From contig NW_005195300.1 in NCBI RefSeq assembly GCF_000372725.1, forward strand, positions 363,771-427,770: DNA of 64,000 bases. Reading direction: 5' to 3'. The notes below the pieces were generated by a model. The model had not been told where the DNA came from. It was given only the letters and a program-made list of their open reading frames with translations, and did not search any database. This stretch comes from Emiliania huxleyi CCMP1516. Its lineage: Eukaryota > Haptophyta > Isochrysidales > Noelaerhabdaceae. Both the position numbers and the translations under genes were made by a program. The first letter of the stretch is position 1. Each line of letters starts with the position of its first letter. Of the stretch, positions 11,653 to 21,184 are shown in pieces.

Positions 11653-11909
11653 GTGTGGCAGCCAGCTGGCTGTGTGTCTTGTGAGCTTGTTTGTGTCTGT
11701 GTGTCGTTCGTGCGTGTCGTCATCATCTGTCCCGCGTCCACCCATACCGCGTTGGTGTCCAGTCCGAGCCTGACTGTTGTTCATCTTCCTACATACATAC
11801 CACACCAAGGGAGGGATGGGAGGACGGCACGCCGCCACCACACAGGGATTTTAAGGAGAGGAGTGTGGTGCTAGCCGTCGCCCACCCTTGGGCGTCTGCC
11901 TCTTCCTCA
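11653..11909 (+). mobile_element. composite retroposon tails: CATA-tailed unit joined to a LINE 3' end
   Basis: 11653-11800 is similar to the reverse complement of 19150-19307. Both contain GCGTCCACCCATACCGCGTT. This copy ends in a CATA-type tail (CTACATACATACC). It is directly followed (about 11808-11909) by the antisense 3' end of the TTTC-tailed LINE, recognised by GGGAGGGATGGGAGGACGG and CACACAGGGATTTTAAGGAG. The LINE part ends in a pyrimidine tract and CAG, like a 3' splice site. No coding sequence is retained. Confidence 0.6.
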
Positions 11910-12145
11910 GGTTTCTTTTCCAGCGAATCCGAGATTCCGAGTGCGAGCTCCCCGAGACGCTCGAATCTGTCCGAGGGGTGGCGGCAAACGGCTGCGCGGT
12001 GAGCACAGTCGCACTCCTCTGTGTAGCGCCTCAGGGTGAAGGGGGGGCATGCCGGGTCAAGCTGAGACTAATGGTAGAGGCACCAGGGGTCGCTCTTCGC
12101 CCACAGCAGCAGCAACTGGCAGAGCAAGCGCAACGACGCCCGCCC

Positions 12146-12211
12146 GACTGGGTGGCATACACAGACGGGTCGGAGGACCTAGGGAAAGCAGGGTGGGCCT
12201 ATGCAGTATCT
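12146..12211 (+). pseudogene. RNase H domain fragment of a retrotransposon
   Basis: Reads DWVAYTDGSEDLGKAGWAYA, the first strands of a retroelement RNase H domain, with the catalytic Asp in TDGS and the Gly-Trp of the next strand. The frame ends shortly after at an unrelated junction near 12217. This is a non-LTR-type remnant. Confidence 0.55.
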
Positions 12212-12249
12212 CGCTTATACTTGATTTTTCACGCCGTCTAACAATGGGT

Positions 12250-12604
12250 GTGGTACACGCCTGGAGTCGTCCACAGTCCAGCGCCCCGCGAAGGCGGGAC
12301 GACGAACTCGATGGAGAGCGAGCCGCCAGTGAGCGAGACGTGCGACGACGAGGGAGTCGACGAGAGAGATAGGAGCGCCGCGGCGGATCTCCCGGCGCAA
12401 GGGCCACGTTGAGGTCGCGGAATGGCTCGTAGCTCGCGTATCGATCGATCGGCCGCGTGACGAGGGCCCACGTGCCGACCCACGCCGCCTCACGAATGTC
12501 CATGGCACTGGTCAGGCCCATACCGCCCATTCTGACAGGAAGTCGGGCCTGCTGAACAGCGACCCGCCACCGTGGGCTGTTGTGTCCGACCCGCGCGCCA
12601 CCCA
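12250..12604 (-). pseudogene. LINE reverse transcriptase C-terminal fragment
   Basis: The minus strand encodes QARLPVRMGGMGLTSAMDI and AAWVGTWALV, the thumb region typical of plant/algal LINE reverse transcriptases (LP-x(3)-GG-x-GL). The sequence continues on the far side of two later insertions, at 13164-13230, where LVGG meets ARVGHNSPRWRVAV. This older LINE was therefore split by insertions at 12605-13066 and 13078-13152. Confidence 0.6.
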
Positions 12605-13066
12605 AAAAAAGAAAGAAAGAAAACAGACAACCCAAGGGAGGGATGGGAGGACGGCACGCCGCCACCACACAGGGATTTTAAGGAGAGGGGTGTGATGCGC
12701 TAGCCGTCGCCCACCCTTGGGCGTCCGCCTCTTCCTATCTCTCTTCGCAGTCTCTCGCAGATTCTCGCTGCGACCTTCATGCCACCTCGCGGTCGCCCCC
12801 TTCTCGTCGTTCTTTCCCTTGTCTCTTCTTCTTCTGTCGCGTCGCTCTCCTCTGCTTCGTTCTGCGGCGCCGCCGCCTCCTGCCGGTCCCTTGCTCTCGC
12901 GGCTTCTTGCGCCTTTCGGCGCAGCTCCGCCCTCCTTGCTGCATATCCTGGCCCCTCGAGTCTATCGAGCTCTCCTCGAGCAAGGACGAGTCTTCTGACG
13001 CCCACTGCTATCATTTGCCACCCAGTCATATTATTGCTCAGGTCCACTCTCTCTTCGAACACTTGT
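12605..13066 (-). mobile_element. 5'-truncated LINE copy with TTTC-type tail, nested
   Basis: In LINE orientation (minus) this ends in a TTTC repeat (GAAA on the plus strand at 12605-12625) and is flanked by an 11-bp target duplication CGCGCCACCCA at 12594-12604 and 13067-13077. The 5' part keeps the C-terminus of a basic, Arg/Glu-rich frame ([20 protein letters not shown]). The 3' part is the shared untranslated tail also found at 13078, 52741, 59950 and 62101. Length variation with a fixed 3' end is the classic sign of truncated target-primed insertion. Confidence 0.75.
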
Positions 13067-13077
13067 CGCGCCACCCA

Positions 13078-13152
13078 GAAAGAAAGAAAGAAAGAAAACA
13101 GACAACCCAAGGGAGGGATGGGAGGACGGCACGCCGCCACCACACAGGGATT
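13078..13152 (-). mobile_element. 75-bp truncated copy of the same LINE tail
   Basis: Starts with a GAAA tract (plus strand) and ends at CACACAGGGAT. It is flanked by the same CGCGCCACCCA duplication at 13067-13077 and 13153-13163. Two insertions therefore used the same target sequence in succession. Confidence 0.75.
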
Positions 13153-13282
13153 CGCGCCACCCACGAGGGTGTAGAGCGCGCGTGAAGAATTCTTTGCTTG
13201 CGCAGGCCCCCCGTTCTGTGCGCTGCTGCGCTTGCTCGCGCCAAGCGTGGAGGGCTGCGGTCTTTGTCCACTGCTGACGCCC

Positions 13283-14816
13283 ATGGCTGCCGCGAGAAGC
13301 TACTCGGGCGAGCGCGATGCCGACGGCCGTCCGCACGGGCGAGGGACGATGACGTACGAGGAGGGCATGTACGCGGGAGAGTGGTGCGAGGGCGTTCCGC
13401 ACGGCTCGGGCACCTTCGTGGCCGGCGGAGAGCGGTACGTCGGCGGCTTCGCCCGCGGTGCGCGCGAGGGGCAGGGCGAGTACCACTGCGCGAACGGCGA
13501 CCTGTACCGCGGCGGCTACCGCGCGGGGTGGCGGCACGGCGACGGCAAGCTGCTGTACGCGAACGGCGACGCGCTCGAGGGCGCGTGGCTGCGCGGGCAG
13601 CTGCACGGGCCTGCCACGTACCGCTTTGCGTCCGGCGAGCGGTCGGTCGGCCGCTACTGCCTCGACGAGGAGGTTGGCGGCGGCGTGTGCTGGTCGGCGG
13701 ATCGGTCCCGCGCGTGGCGGACGGACTACGGCCGGAAGTACGGCGACCCCATCCCTCTCTCCGAGGCGGCAGAGATCTCCGCCTCCCTATACCGCGGCTG
13801 GTCAACGGCCGGCGGCAAGGACGGCAAGGACGGCAAAGCTGGCAAGGCGAGCGGCGCGGCGATGGTGGAGAGCGCGCCGCTGTCTCCGCCCAAGCAGCCA
13901 ATCGCCGCCCGTGGGCCCTTCCTCCCCCTCCTCCTCCTCCTCCTCGCGCTCACCGCCGCGGCGTCGCTGGCTTCGCCGCATCTGACCTCGCCCTCTCCTC
14001 CTCCTCCACCACCACCTCCTCCTCCTCCGCCGCCGCCGCCATCATCGGAGAAGGCCGGCTGGATCCCGAGGAGGTCAGAGATCGCCTCGCCCTCGCCCCG
14101 CCCCTCCCCCTCCCGCAGAGCGCGTGCGCCACCACCGGCCGGCGGCGCCGCGACGCCGCCGCTGCCCGCCGCGTTTGCAGTCGAGTGGTGGGTGCAGGCT
14201 TGGATGCTGGCGTGTGGTCTGCTGGCGCTGCTGACGGGCGCGGTGGCGACGGTCTGCGCATCTTAGACAAGCACCTTCGAATTCTTGTATTCCCGCACAC
14301 GCATTCTTGACTATTCATCATTACCCTTTCACTCTCAATGGCTATTCATCATTACTCAGCCACTCTCCATGACTGTTCATCGTTACTCAGTCATTCTCCA
14401 TGCCGCAGGTCTGCGCATGGAGCCCCTTCACGCTCAACCAGATCCCAATCGGCCGGCGCGTCGCGAAGCTGCTCGGCGGCGGCAGCCAGACCACCACGCT
14501 GCGCGCGCCAAACGTCCGCGAGTGGGGCGTGCGGCAGGCGGGCATCGGTCTGTGCGTCCTCGGCTCGCTCTACCTCGGAGAGCGCGGCCCGCAAACCTCT
14601 GCGCGCTGCTGTGAAGCGGCGCCTCTTCACAGCGCCGCACTGTGAACAGGAGAGCGCGGCGCGTACCTCTGCGCGTTGCCGCCGCTGCTATGGCGCGAGG
14701 TGGCCGACTGTGCGCTGGAGTGGCGGAAGGGGAACCGACGCCGCGCGTCTTTGTTTGGCGCGTGCGCCCTCGCCTCTGGCGCCTGCTTGCGTGAGGTGGC
14801 GGAGGCGCCACCCTAG
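13283..14816 (+). CDS. MORN-repeat multi-span membrane protein
   Basis: Starts with MAAARSYSGERDADGRPHG. An upstream in-frame Met at 13232 is less likely. About five MORN repeats follow (GTMTYEEGMYAGEWCEGVPH, GSGTFVAGGERYVGGF, GEYHCANGDLYRGGYRAG, GKLLYANGDALEGAW), a family usually binding membrane lipid or acting as a scaffold. Next come a Gly/Lys linker, a Leu-rich helix (FLPLLLLLLALTAAASLA), a Pro-rich run and a second helix. Intron 1 (14252-14408) has GTCTGC both at its donor and directly after its acceptor, and joins GAVAT to VCAWSPFTLNQIPIGRRVAK. Intron 2 (about 14587-14649) lies between two copies of GGAGAGCGCGGC 72 bp apart. Its donor is probably GC. It leads to AYLCALPPLLWREVADCALE and the stop at 14814-14816. 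At least three membrane segments are predicted. Confidence 0.85.
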
Positions 14817-15242
14817 CCTGTCTCGCTACCCTAGTCGCTCCCTCCGTCTCGCCGATAGCGATGACGGTGCTCACTGCTCTCGTTCACTCACGCCACTCGT
14901 GCACCACCTCACGTGCGTGTGGTCTGTGGAGAAGTTTACCTTATTACTTCACAGGGACGGTAGGCTAATAAAAACGAGGGGACGGTGCCGCTGGAATGGT
15001 CCGCCGCCGTCGGCGTTCGCCGCCGCCGCGGCCCAGGCCGCCGCGGTCAGCGCCGCGCCCTGACGCTGACCGACGAACGCGCACAGCGGATCCGGCATCT
15101 GGCCCGCCGCCTCCCTCGCCCCGCGGTGGCCAGACCCTCCTCCACCCTTTGTGCAATCGCGCTTGTTACGCCTGATCGCATCATCGATTCATTATCTTAT
15201 ACGTCCGTCCCGCCGCCCGCCGCGCGGCCAGACTCCACATCA
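14817..15242. other. intergenic, no gene seen
   Basis: No frame with a recognisable domain. A short Ala-rich frame near 15000-15060 translates CCG-type low-complexity DNA. I see no other structure. Confidence 0.5.
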
Positions 15243-15300
15243 CCTCAACGTAAACGAACATTGATGGGAAGGCGAAACACAGTCCGACCAACGACTGGTA
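15243..15300 (-). repeat. short copy of the ATCA-tailed retroposon end
   Basis: Contains GATGGGAAGGCGAAACACAG and TCCGACCAACGACTGG, matching 19160-19200 in the same orientation. In element sense it ends at CCCATCAAT. Only the last 50-60 bases are kept, as in a 5'-truncated insertion. Confidence 0.6.
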
Positions 15301-15708
15301 CGGCAAAGCGCCACCGGCGGCTCAGTACCGCACACCCTTGCGAGCGAAATCCTCTTGCCTTTCCTGCCCGCGTCGCCTTTTTTTTTGCAAGCAGCCGCCA
15401 CGTCAGGTTGTTTTGGGTTACTGTAACTGAGGTGTGCAGTCGGCTCCATCTCGATGAGCATGCCCCACGCCGAGCGAAGGGTCTTGACGAGTCGTTTGAG
15501 CAGGAATTTGTGTCTTGTCGCGTGCTTCGCACGCGGGTTGACCATTGCGGCATCGCCGAGTTCTTCGTGCGGCTTGCCGTTTGGCGCCTTCTTGCCTGCC
15601 TCCTCCAAGAAATAGGCCAACATGAGCAGCACGGGCTTGCGTGGCGCGGCGTGGGCTGGCTGTGCCCGTTGCGACACAGACCCCCATGATACGGACCCCC
15701 TTCATGCA

Positions 15709-15733
15709 AAAAAAGAAAGAAAGAAAACAGAGC
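15709..15733 (-). repeat. minimal LINE tail remnant
   Basis: An A/GAAA tract followed by AACAGA, the beginning of the TTTC-tailed LINE 3' end seen at full length elsewhere. Only about 25 bases remain. Confidence 0.4.
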
Positions 15734-16143
15734 GGAAATGGGCGGGGACGTCGGTCGACGCGATCTTCGAGGCGACCATGTCCGTGGCTCGGGGACGGCT
15801 TCACGAGCCGGCTCGCGACGCCGGAGCAGCGACGTGCCGAGAGAGGGTGACGAGGAGGGCGGCGGAGGCTCCGGCGCCACAGAGACGGAGGACGCCGTCT
15901 CCACCCTCTTATCGGCGGCGGCATTTGCGGTGGCGAGACATCTACAGACACTCGGGGGAGGGGAGGGGGCGGGCGGCCTCGAGATGGACTGTCAGCGAGC
16001 ACCGACCATCTGCCCGTGCGTCAACGGAGGCCGGTGTACACTCGGGCGGGCTGGCACCGTCCTCGGGGACCGATACACGGATGCGGTGGCGGGGTTGGAA
16101 GGCCCTGTAGCCGACAGTTGGGAGGGCGTTAGGAGGACCCCTG

Positions 16144-16584
16144 GTGAGTTCGACTACGGCCTGCATATGCGGAGAGGCCTTCCCCACCCGCCTCCGGCGC
16201 GACATCCACGTCCGCGCGGCGAAGGTAGGAGAGGCGCACGACATCCCGCCGGAGGCGAGACCGCGCCTGGCGGCGGCCTATATCTTAGTTGATGCGGACG
16301 CCCTCTCGCCGTACGAGGCGGGGGTGGCAGCGGGAGCGAGCCGGCTGGTGACGCGTGGCGAGCAACTAGAACACAGTACCTCTTCTGAGCAAAGAGCGCG
16401 GCTGGTTGCGACCCGCGAGTGCGCTGACGCCATACCTGACGGTGCGGTGGTGGTAGGGTCCACCGACAGCGACGCGATGCGACGAGCCTTCCTGTCCACG
16501 TGCCACCGGAGCAAGTCGGTGAGGGACATGGTCCGAACGTCCGAAGCGGGGCCGGGGGTGCTCCGAGAGCAGCTGGACTGGTGA
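16144..16584 (+). CDS. unrecognised frame, possibly retroelement-derived
   Basis: A 146-codon frame with a balanced composition that includes CICGEAFPTRLRRDIHVRAA, a C-x-C...H arrangement resembling a zinc-knuckle or C2H2-like finger of some LINE proteins, then PYEAGVAAGASRLVTRGEQ. The sense seems to continue past the stop in another frame (IDFVTSWEQAYHNRG, about 16600). No family could be named. It lies in a repeat-rich zone, which favours a decayed element. Confidence 0.25.
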   Translation: MSSTTACICGEAFPTRLRRDIHVRAAKVGEAHDIPPEARPRLAAAYILVDADALSPYEAGVAAGASRLVTRGEQLEHSTSSEQRARLVATRECADAIPDGAVVVGSTDSDAMRRAFLSTCHRSKSVRDMVRTSEAGPGVLREQLDW

Positions 16585-16849
16585 TCGACGGATACAACGA
16601 CCGAGGCATCGACTTTGTCACCTCGTGGGAGCAAGCGTACCACAACCGAGGCCAAAGACAACGGTGGGACGGCAGGACAGGGCTGCTAGCGAGGTTGAAC
16701 CACGGGTGCGACTTACTGGCGGGACACCACGCTCAACGTGGGCGGAGTAGGGAGGTCGACTTTTATACCGGTCAAGAGGTCAACAACAACCCCAACCTCT
16801 ACAAAACTCCCCAGTGTGACCAAACGACGAGCTGGAGAGCTGGCGACCG

Positions 16850-16930
16850 CGGTAAAACGTCTCCACACACACAAAGTGGTGGGGCACGGGCAAGGGGGGG
16901 CGGTGGGCGACCCTCGCATCTCCACGCCAA
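16850..16930. repeat. diverged dispersed repeat shared with 33210-33290
   Basis: Both places carry TCTCCACAC, a GTGGTGGGGCA core, a GGGCAAGGG or GGGCCAGG variant, and CTCGC...CTCCACG in the same order and spacing. Neither copy is coding. The family is unknown. Confidence 0.4.
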
Positions 16931-17202
16931 AGAAAATACATCCACATAATCTACATACGTACATAGGCCGGTGTGAGCATGCGCGCGCGCAAACGCGCAG
17001 AGACAGGAGCCACGTCGGGGGGAAGAGCAGTACTGCCACACAGGCGTAAGACCGTAGGTACACACTTAATGAACATGTCGGCATGTCGCTCGGGTTTGCC
17101 CGCCGCGCCACGCCTTGGCCTTCCCCTCGCCCTTTCACCAGGACACACCCTCGCCTCGTCGCCCGCGTCGACCTCAGGTCGACCTCGTGTGGTCCTTGGA
17201 CC

Positions 17203-18726
17203 TCACTTGGCAGCAAAACTGCGCACCGTCCAGCACATGCCGCCGTTGGTGACGGGGTCGGGCTTGAGAGGGTGGGCGTCGCACGTGGGGTTGAAATCGA
17301 CGTCGTGCTCTTCGTTTGCGTCGCGGCAGGTCGCAACCTACGGTGGAACTCTCTCGGCTGCAGACCATGGGCAGAGCCCAGGCGCCTCCCTCGGCGGGAG
17401 GTGGAGACCTCGTCCCCGCTGACGGGCTTGCGGTAGTCACAGCGGTTGACGACGCCGTACATTGGCGCGCCCCACCTGCAAAGAGGGCGCGGGTCAGAGA
17501 CGAGGGAAGGTGTCGGAGGCGGCGCGGGCGAAGGGCGCCGCTCACCCGCAGCAGCAGTTCAGCGTGCCTGTATAGCCTCTAAACCAGTGATCGCGCACCC
17601 ACCAGCCGTACGTGCTGTCATCGTCCGAGCCGTGGCAGTGGCCGTCCGTGTCGAGCTCGTCCGCATCAGGAGTGGCGCAGTTGGCAAAATTGCAGTCGCC
17701 GTAGCTGCAGTCGCCCCAGCCGGGCTGCGGCATGATGCGACAGAACCAGCCTTGCCCGCCGCAGTCGATCGGTCCGTCGAGGTAGGCGGCCTTGACGCCC
17801 TTGGCGGCGCACGCACCGGCAAGGGCGCCGGGGCACGCGCCATCTGCCGGCAGGATGGGCTCGGCGGGCGTGTTGTCGTGGTAGCGGACGTTTGGGCCGT
17901 AGGTCTCCAGGTCGTCGGCCCACGGTGGCCCAGCGTCATCGCGGCACTGCTGCGTGGGCCCGTCTGGACTTGGGCACCATCCGTCGCTGTCGCAGCCGGA
18001 GGAGGGGGAGGCGGATGGCGAGGCGGCGACGGGCGGCGGCGGAGCAGCCGAGGAGGGCGGCGGCGGAGCAGCCGAGGAGGGCGGCGGCGGAGCAGCCGAG
18101 GAGGGCGGCGGCGGAGCAGCCGAGGAGGGCGGCGGTGGAACAGCCGACGGCGGGGGGACGGCCGCCTCGCTCTCCGTGCCTGACCAGATCAGATCGCGGT
18201 CGTGGCCGCAGCCTGACCCGCGTGCGCAATTCCCCTGCAGCTCCGCCCGAGTACACAGGCGTGCGCCCGCGTCCTCGCAGATGGTCGAGGCCTGCGCAAA
18301 GTTCTTGTTGTGGTGGCACTTGCCTCCCATCTCATCGTCGTCGGACTCGCTCCACACGGAGCACCCATCTTTCTTCTTCCAGCCGTCGATTCGCGAGTCG
18401 GAGCAACACCGCACCTCGTGCTTCTCGGACGGAGCCGCCCACCGGTCGCTCTCGTCGCACCGGCCAGTCCTGCCACACGCCACGTAACGTGGCGAGCCCG
18501 CAGGCGGCGCAGGTGGCGGCGGCGTCGCGGCCGGCGAGCAGCACTCGGAGCAGAGCATGGTGCAGGACGGGAGGGTGCACTCGGAGGGCTCGCAGATGAA
18601 GTCGCACACGCTCGTTGGGCACGTGAGAGGCCCGTCCAGGCGGCGCCGAGCCGGTGCTTGGACGGAGAGGGCAGCGGCGGCCGGGAAGAGCGCGGTGGCG
18701 ACAAGCGCAAAACCCATTGAAGCCAT
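17203..18726 (-). CDS. secreted Cys-rich protein with Pro-rich hinge
   Basis: Start at 18726 (MASMGFALVATALFPAAAAL), a clear signal peptide. An upstream Met at 18735 is in frame. A first Cys cluster is followed by a module with HEVRCCSDS, GARLCTRAELQGNCARGSGC and DLIWSGTE, a pattern seen in algal extracellular proteins. Then comes a hinge of repeated SSAAPPPP units (18030-18150, 24-bp DNA repeat) and a second Cys-rich domain with PIDCGGQGWFCRIMPQPGW and DDDSTYGWWVRDHWFRGYTG. Introns at 17476-17545 and 17338-17408 restore CCCGWGAPMYGVVNRCDYRK and then VATCRDANEEHDVDF, ending MCWTVRSFAAK at 17203. The role is probably cell-surface or scale-associated. I cannot name the family. Confidence 0.8.
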
Positions 18727-19149
18727 GGTGCACACAAAGCAATCTCGTCACGTCGGCTGCGCCAACACAGCGCCAAAAACAAGCACTTTTTCGGTCGCCG
18801 GCGGGTTGGACTCGCACAGCAGCGGTGGTAAGCGGCTTTCTCAAAGAAGTAATACCCGTTGAAATCGCCCGACGGGGAGGTGTTCACCACCCCTGGCTCC
18901 TCACCCCGCCACGCCTTCGAGAGAGATTTTTATTAACCAACAAGAAATCACGACTGTCACAGTGATCCGCCTTCGTGCAGACGCCGTGGCACCCACCTCA
19001 GGCGCCGCTCGGACTCGGTTGACGGTCTCCCAAGTGCTTGGCTCGTGCCCAGCCGACCGGCAGGCGATGCCCACTCGCTGCTAGGCTAACCTCTTATGGG
19101 GATTTGCCGCAAGATGGAAAAAGCGGAAAAGACAACAAATCACTCTCTT

Positions 19150-19307
19150 GATTGATTGATTGATGGGAAGGCGAAACACAGTCCGACCAACGACTGGGAC
19201 GCCAACGCGGTATGGGTGGACGCTAGACGGGCGATGACGGTCACACAGGAGCGACACACAGAACCACAAGACAAGACACTCAGCCAACAGGGCGGCTGCC
19301 ACACATC
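19150..19307 (-). mobile_element. ATCA-tailed retroposon end
   Basis: In element sense (minus) the unit runs from GTGTGGCAGCC through GTCCACCCATACCGCGTTGG to GGACTGTGTTTCGCCTTCCC and ends in an ATCA tetranucleotide tail (TTGATTGATTGATTGATGGG on the plus strand). It resembles 11653-11800, which has a CATA tail instead. It sits about 75 bases upstream of the Kelch gene and may contribute to its promoter or leader. Confidence 0.6.
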
Positions 19308-19382
19308 CTGAGCGAACTTCCCTAGTCCCGCGGCCGGACTCCATCCGGCACTCTCTGACAAGAAAAAGAAATCGCGCGCACG

Positions 19383-20579
19383 ATGGCCTCCCACCGCATC
19401 GGCGCCCGCGTCGCGGGCCTCTCGCCAGAGCAGCTGTGCGCCATCATCGAGGCGCAGGCGGGCGCGAGCGACGCCGCGCTGCGCGTGGCGGAGGAGCACG
19501 CCGCACGGCTCGTGGAGCAGCCCGAGTGGGTGCTCTCCGAGGTCCTCCTCTCGCCGGACCTCGCCCCGCACATCCTCGCCCAGCTGCCGACCAAGGAGCA
19601 CGCCGCCAAGGGGACGTGCCGCGCGTGGCGCCGCGGCTGGAAGGAGACGCTGAAGAAGCGCGAGAGGCCGCGCATGCTTGTGATCGGCGGCGACGACACT
19701 GATGGCGAGTTTGTCAACTCGCTGGAGCGGTACGACCCGTCCACAAACGAGTGGGAGGAGGAGGCTGTGGCGCCGATGCTGACTGCACGAAGATTTGTCG
19801 GCACGGCGGTGCTCGATAACACGCTTTACGCGGCTGGCGGCAAGGTAAACGACGAAGGTCACGGAGCAACTTCCAACCGTTTGGAGCGGTACGACCTGGC
19901 TACGAACGCGTGGGAGGCGGTGGCGCCGATGGCGACACCACGCGAGAGTCACGCCGTGGCAGTGCTCGACGGCAAGGTCTATGCTGTTGGCGGCAACGAC
20001 GACGACGGCTACCTCAGCTCGGTGGAGCGGTACGATCCGGCGGAGAATGCGTGGGAGGAGGTGGCGCCGATGGCGACGGCGCGGATTAATCACGCCACGG
20101 CGGTGCTGGATGGCAAGCTGTACGCCGTGGGAGGATATAACGACGACGACGTCTACCTCAGCTCGGTCGAGCGGTATGATCCGGCGCTGGACGCGTGGGA
20201 GACAGTGACGCCGATGGCGGCGGCGCGGAGTGTTCATGGCGTGGCGGTGCTCGACGGCAAGGTCTATGCTGTGAGCGGGTACAGCAATGGCTACCTCAGC
20301 TCGGTGGAGCGGTACGACCCGGGGACGGATGCGTGGGAGGAGGTGGCGCCGCTGACACTGGCTCGCTTCGGGGCCGGGGTGGCGGCGCTGGAAGGCAAGT
20401 TGTACGCTGTGGGCGGCAGGGTCGAGGAGGACGACGAGGCTGAGGTTGAGGAGGACGACGAGGCTGAGTTCGAAAGGCCGGCTCACTCGGTCGAGCGGTA
20501 CGACCCGGCCTCGAACGCCTGGGAGGAGGTGGCGCCGATGGCGACGGCGCGGGCCTTTCCTTTCGCGCTCCTGACGTAG
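19383..20579 (+). CDS. F-box-like Kelch-repeat protein
   Basis: A single 398-residue exon. After a helical N-terminus, residues about 55-90 (LLSPDLAPHILAQLPTKEHA, KGTCRAWRRGWK) resemble an F-box helix set. Residues about 97-398 form six Kelch repeats with the signature YAVGG, SVERYDP and W(E)EVAPM, making a complete beta-propeller. F-box/Kelch proteins usually act as substrate receptors of SCF ubiquitin ligases. Repeat 6 carries an acidic insertion (EEDDEAEVEEDDEAEFE). The repeats are very alike at DNA level, which suggests recent homogenisation. Confidence 0.93.
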   Translation: MASHRIGARVAGLSPEQLCAIIEAQAGASDAALRVAEEHAARLVEQPEWVLSEVLLSPDLAPHILAQLPTKEHAAKGTCRAWRRGWKETLKKRERPRMLVIGGDDTDGEFVNSLERYDPSTNEWEEEAVAPMLTARRFVGTAVLDNTLYAAGGKVNDEGHGATSNRLERYDLATNAWEAVAPMATPRESHAVAVLDGKVYAVGGNDDDGYLSSVERYDPAENAWEEVAPMATARINHATAVLDGKLYAVGGYNDDDVYLSSVERYDPALDAWETVTPMAAARSVHGVAVLDGKVYAVSGYSNGYLSSVERYDPGTDAWEEVAPLTLARFGAGVAALEGKLYAVGGRVEEDDEAEVEEDDEAEFERPAHSVERYDPASNAWEEVAPMATARAFPFALLT

Positions 20580-21184
20580 AGAGGGGCATAGGTGAGCTGT
20601 GAGGGGCCGCTTTTATGGACCCGGACGGGACGGAGCTAAGTGCCTCGCCGTCGTCCTCGCAGGAGTCGCTTAGGCGGCTCCCGTGGTGTACCCGTGTTAG
20701 TGCCAATGCGCGCCGGTCCCGTGCCCAGTGCTGTGAGAGGGGCATTGGAAAATATTTTATTCAACGTCAGCGAGACGCCCGAGTGAGTGGCTCACTATAC
20801 GCGCCTATGTGTGGGGTAGTACAAGATAGACTCACCATGGTCACAAGTCTTTAGTAAAACGCCAGCACTCGACACGACGAAGGTGTATTGGGCTCGAAGG
20901 CGCGGTGAACACAACCGCCTCGAGCGTACCGCTCAAACACGAGCCGAGGGGGCGGGAGGGGGGGCGGCGGGAGGCGGGAGCTGGGTCCAGTGCTCTCTGC
21001 TGCTGGGGGGGTCGGGACCCCCCCCCCCCAACAGCGTTCTGCTGCCGGGGGGGTCGGGACCCCCCCCCCCCCTCTGCTGCTGGGGGGGTCAGACCCCCCC
21101 CCTCCGCAGGGACGGGCTTAGAAGTGCAGGGGGGGTACCGAGCAATGTGCGGCCGCTCTTTGTCTCATCGCTGCGGGCCGTAAT
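20580..21184. other. intergenic with poly-G/poly-C inverted blocks
   Basis: No gene seen. Between 21003 and 21105 three blocks of GGGGGGGTCGGGACCCCCCC type repeat with about 40-50 base spacing, the last one degenerate (GGGTCAGACCC). Each can fold on itself, and G-runs could also form quadruplexes. Such blocks often mark assembly or sequencing difficulty. Confidence 0.6.

Noticed and set aside
12700-13284. Host gene on the minus strand with a basic Arg/Glu-rich C-terminus
   Set aside because: The sequence ends in the shared LINE 3' tail and lies inside a target duplication, so it belongs to the LINE.
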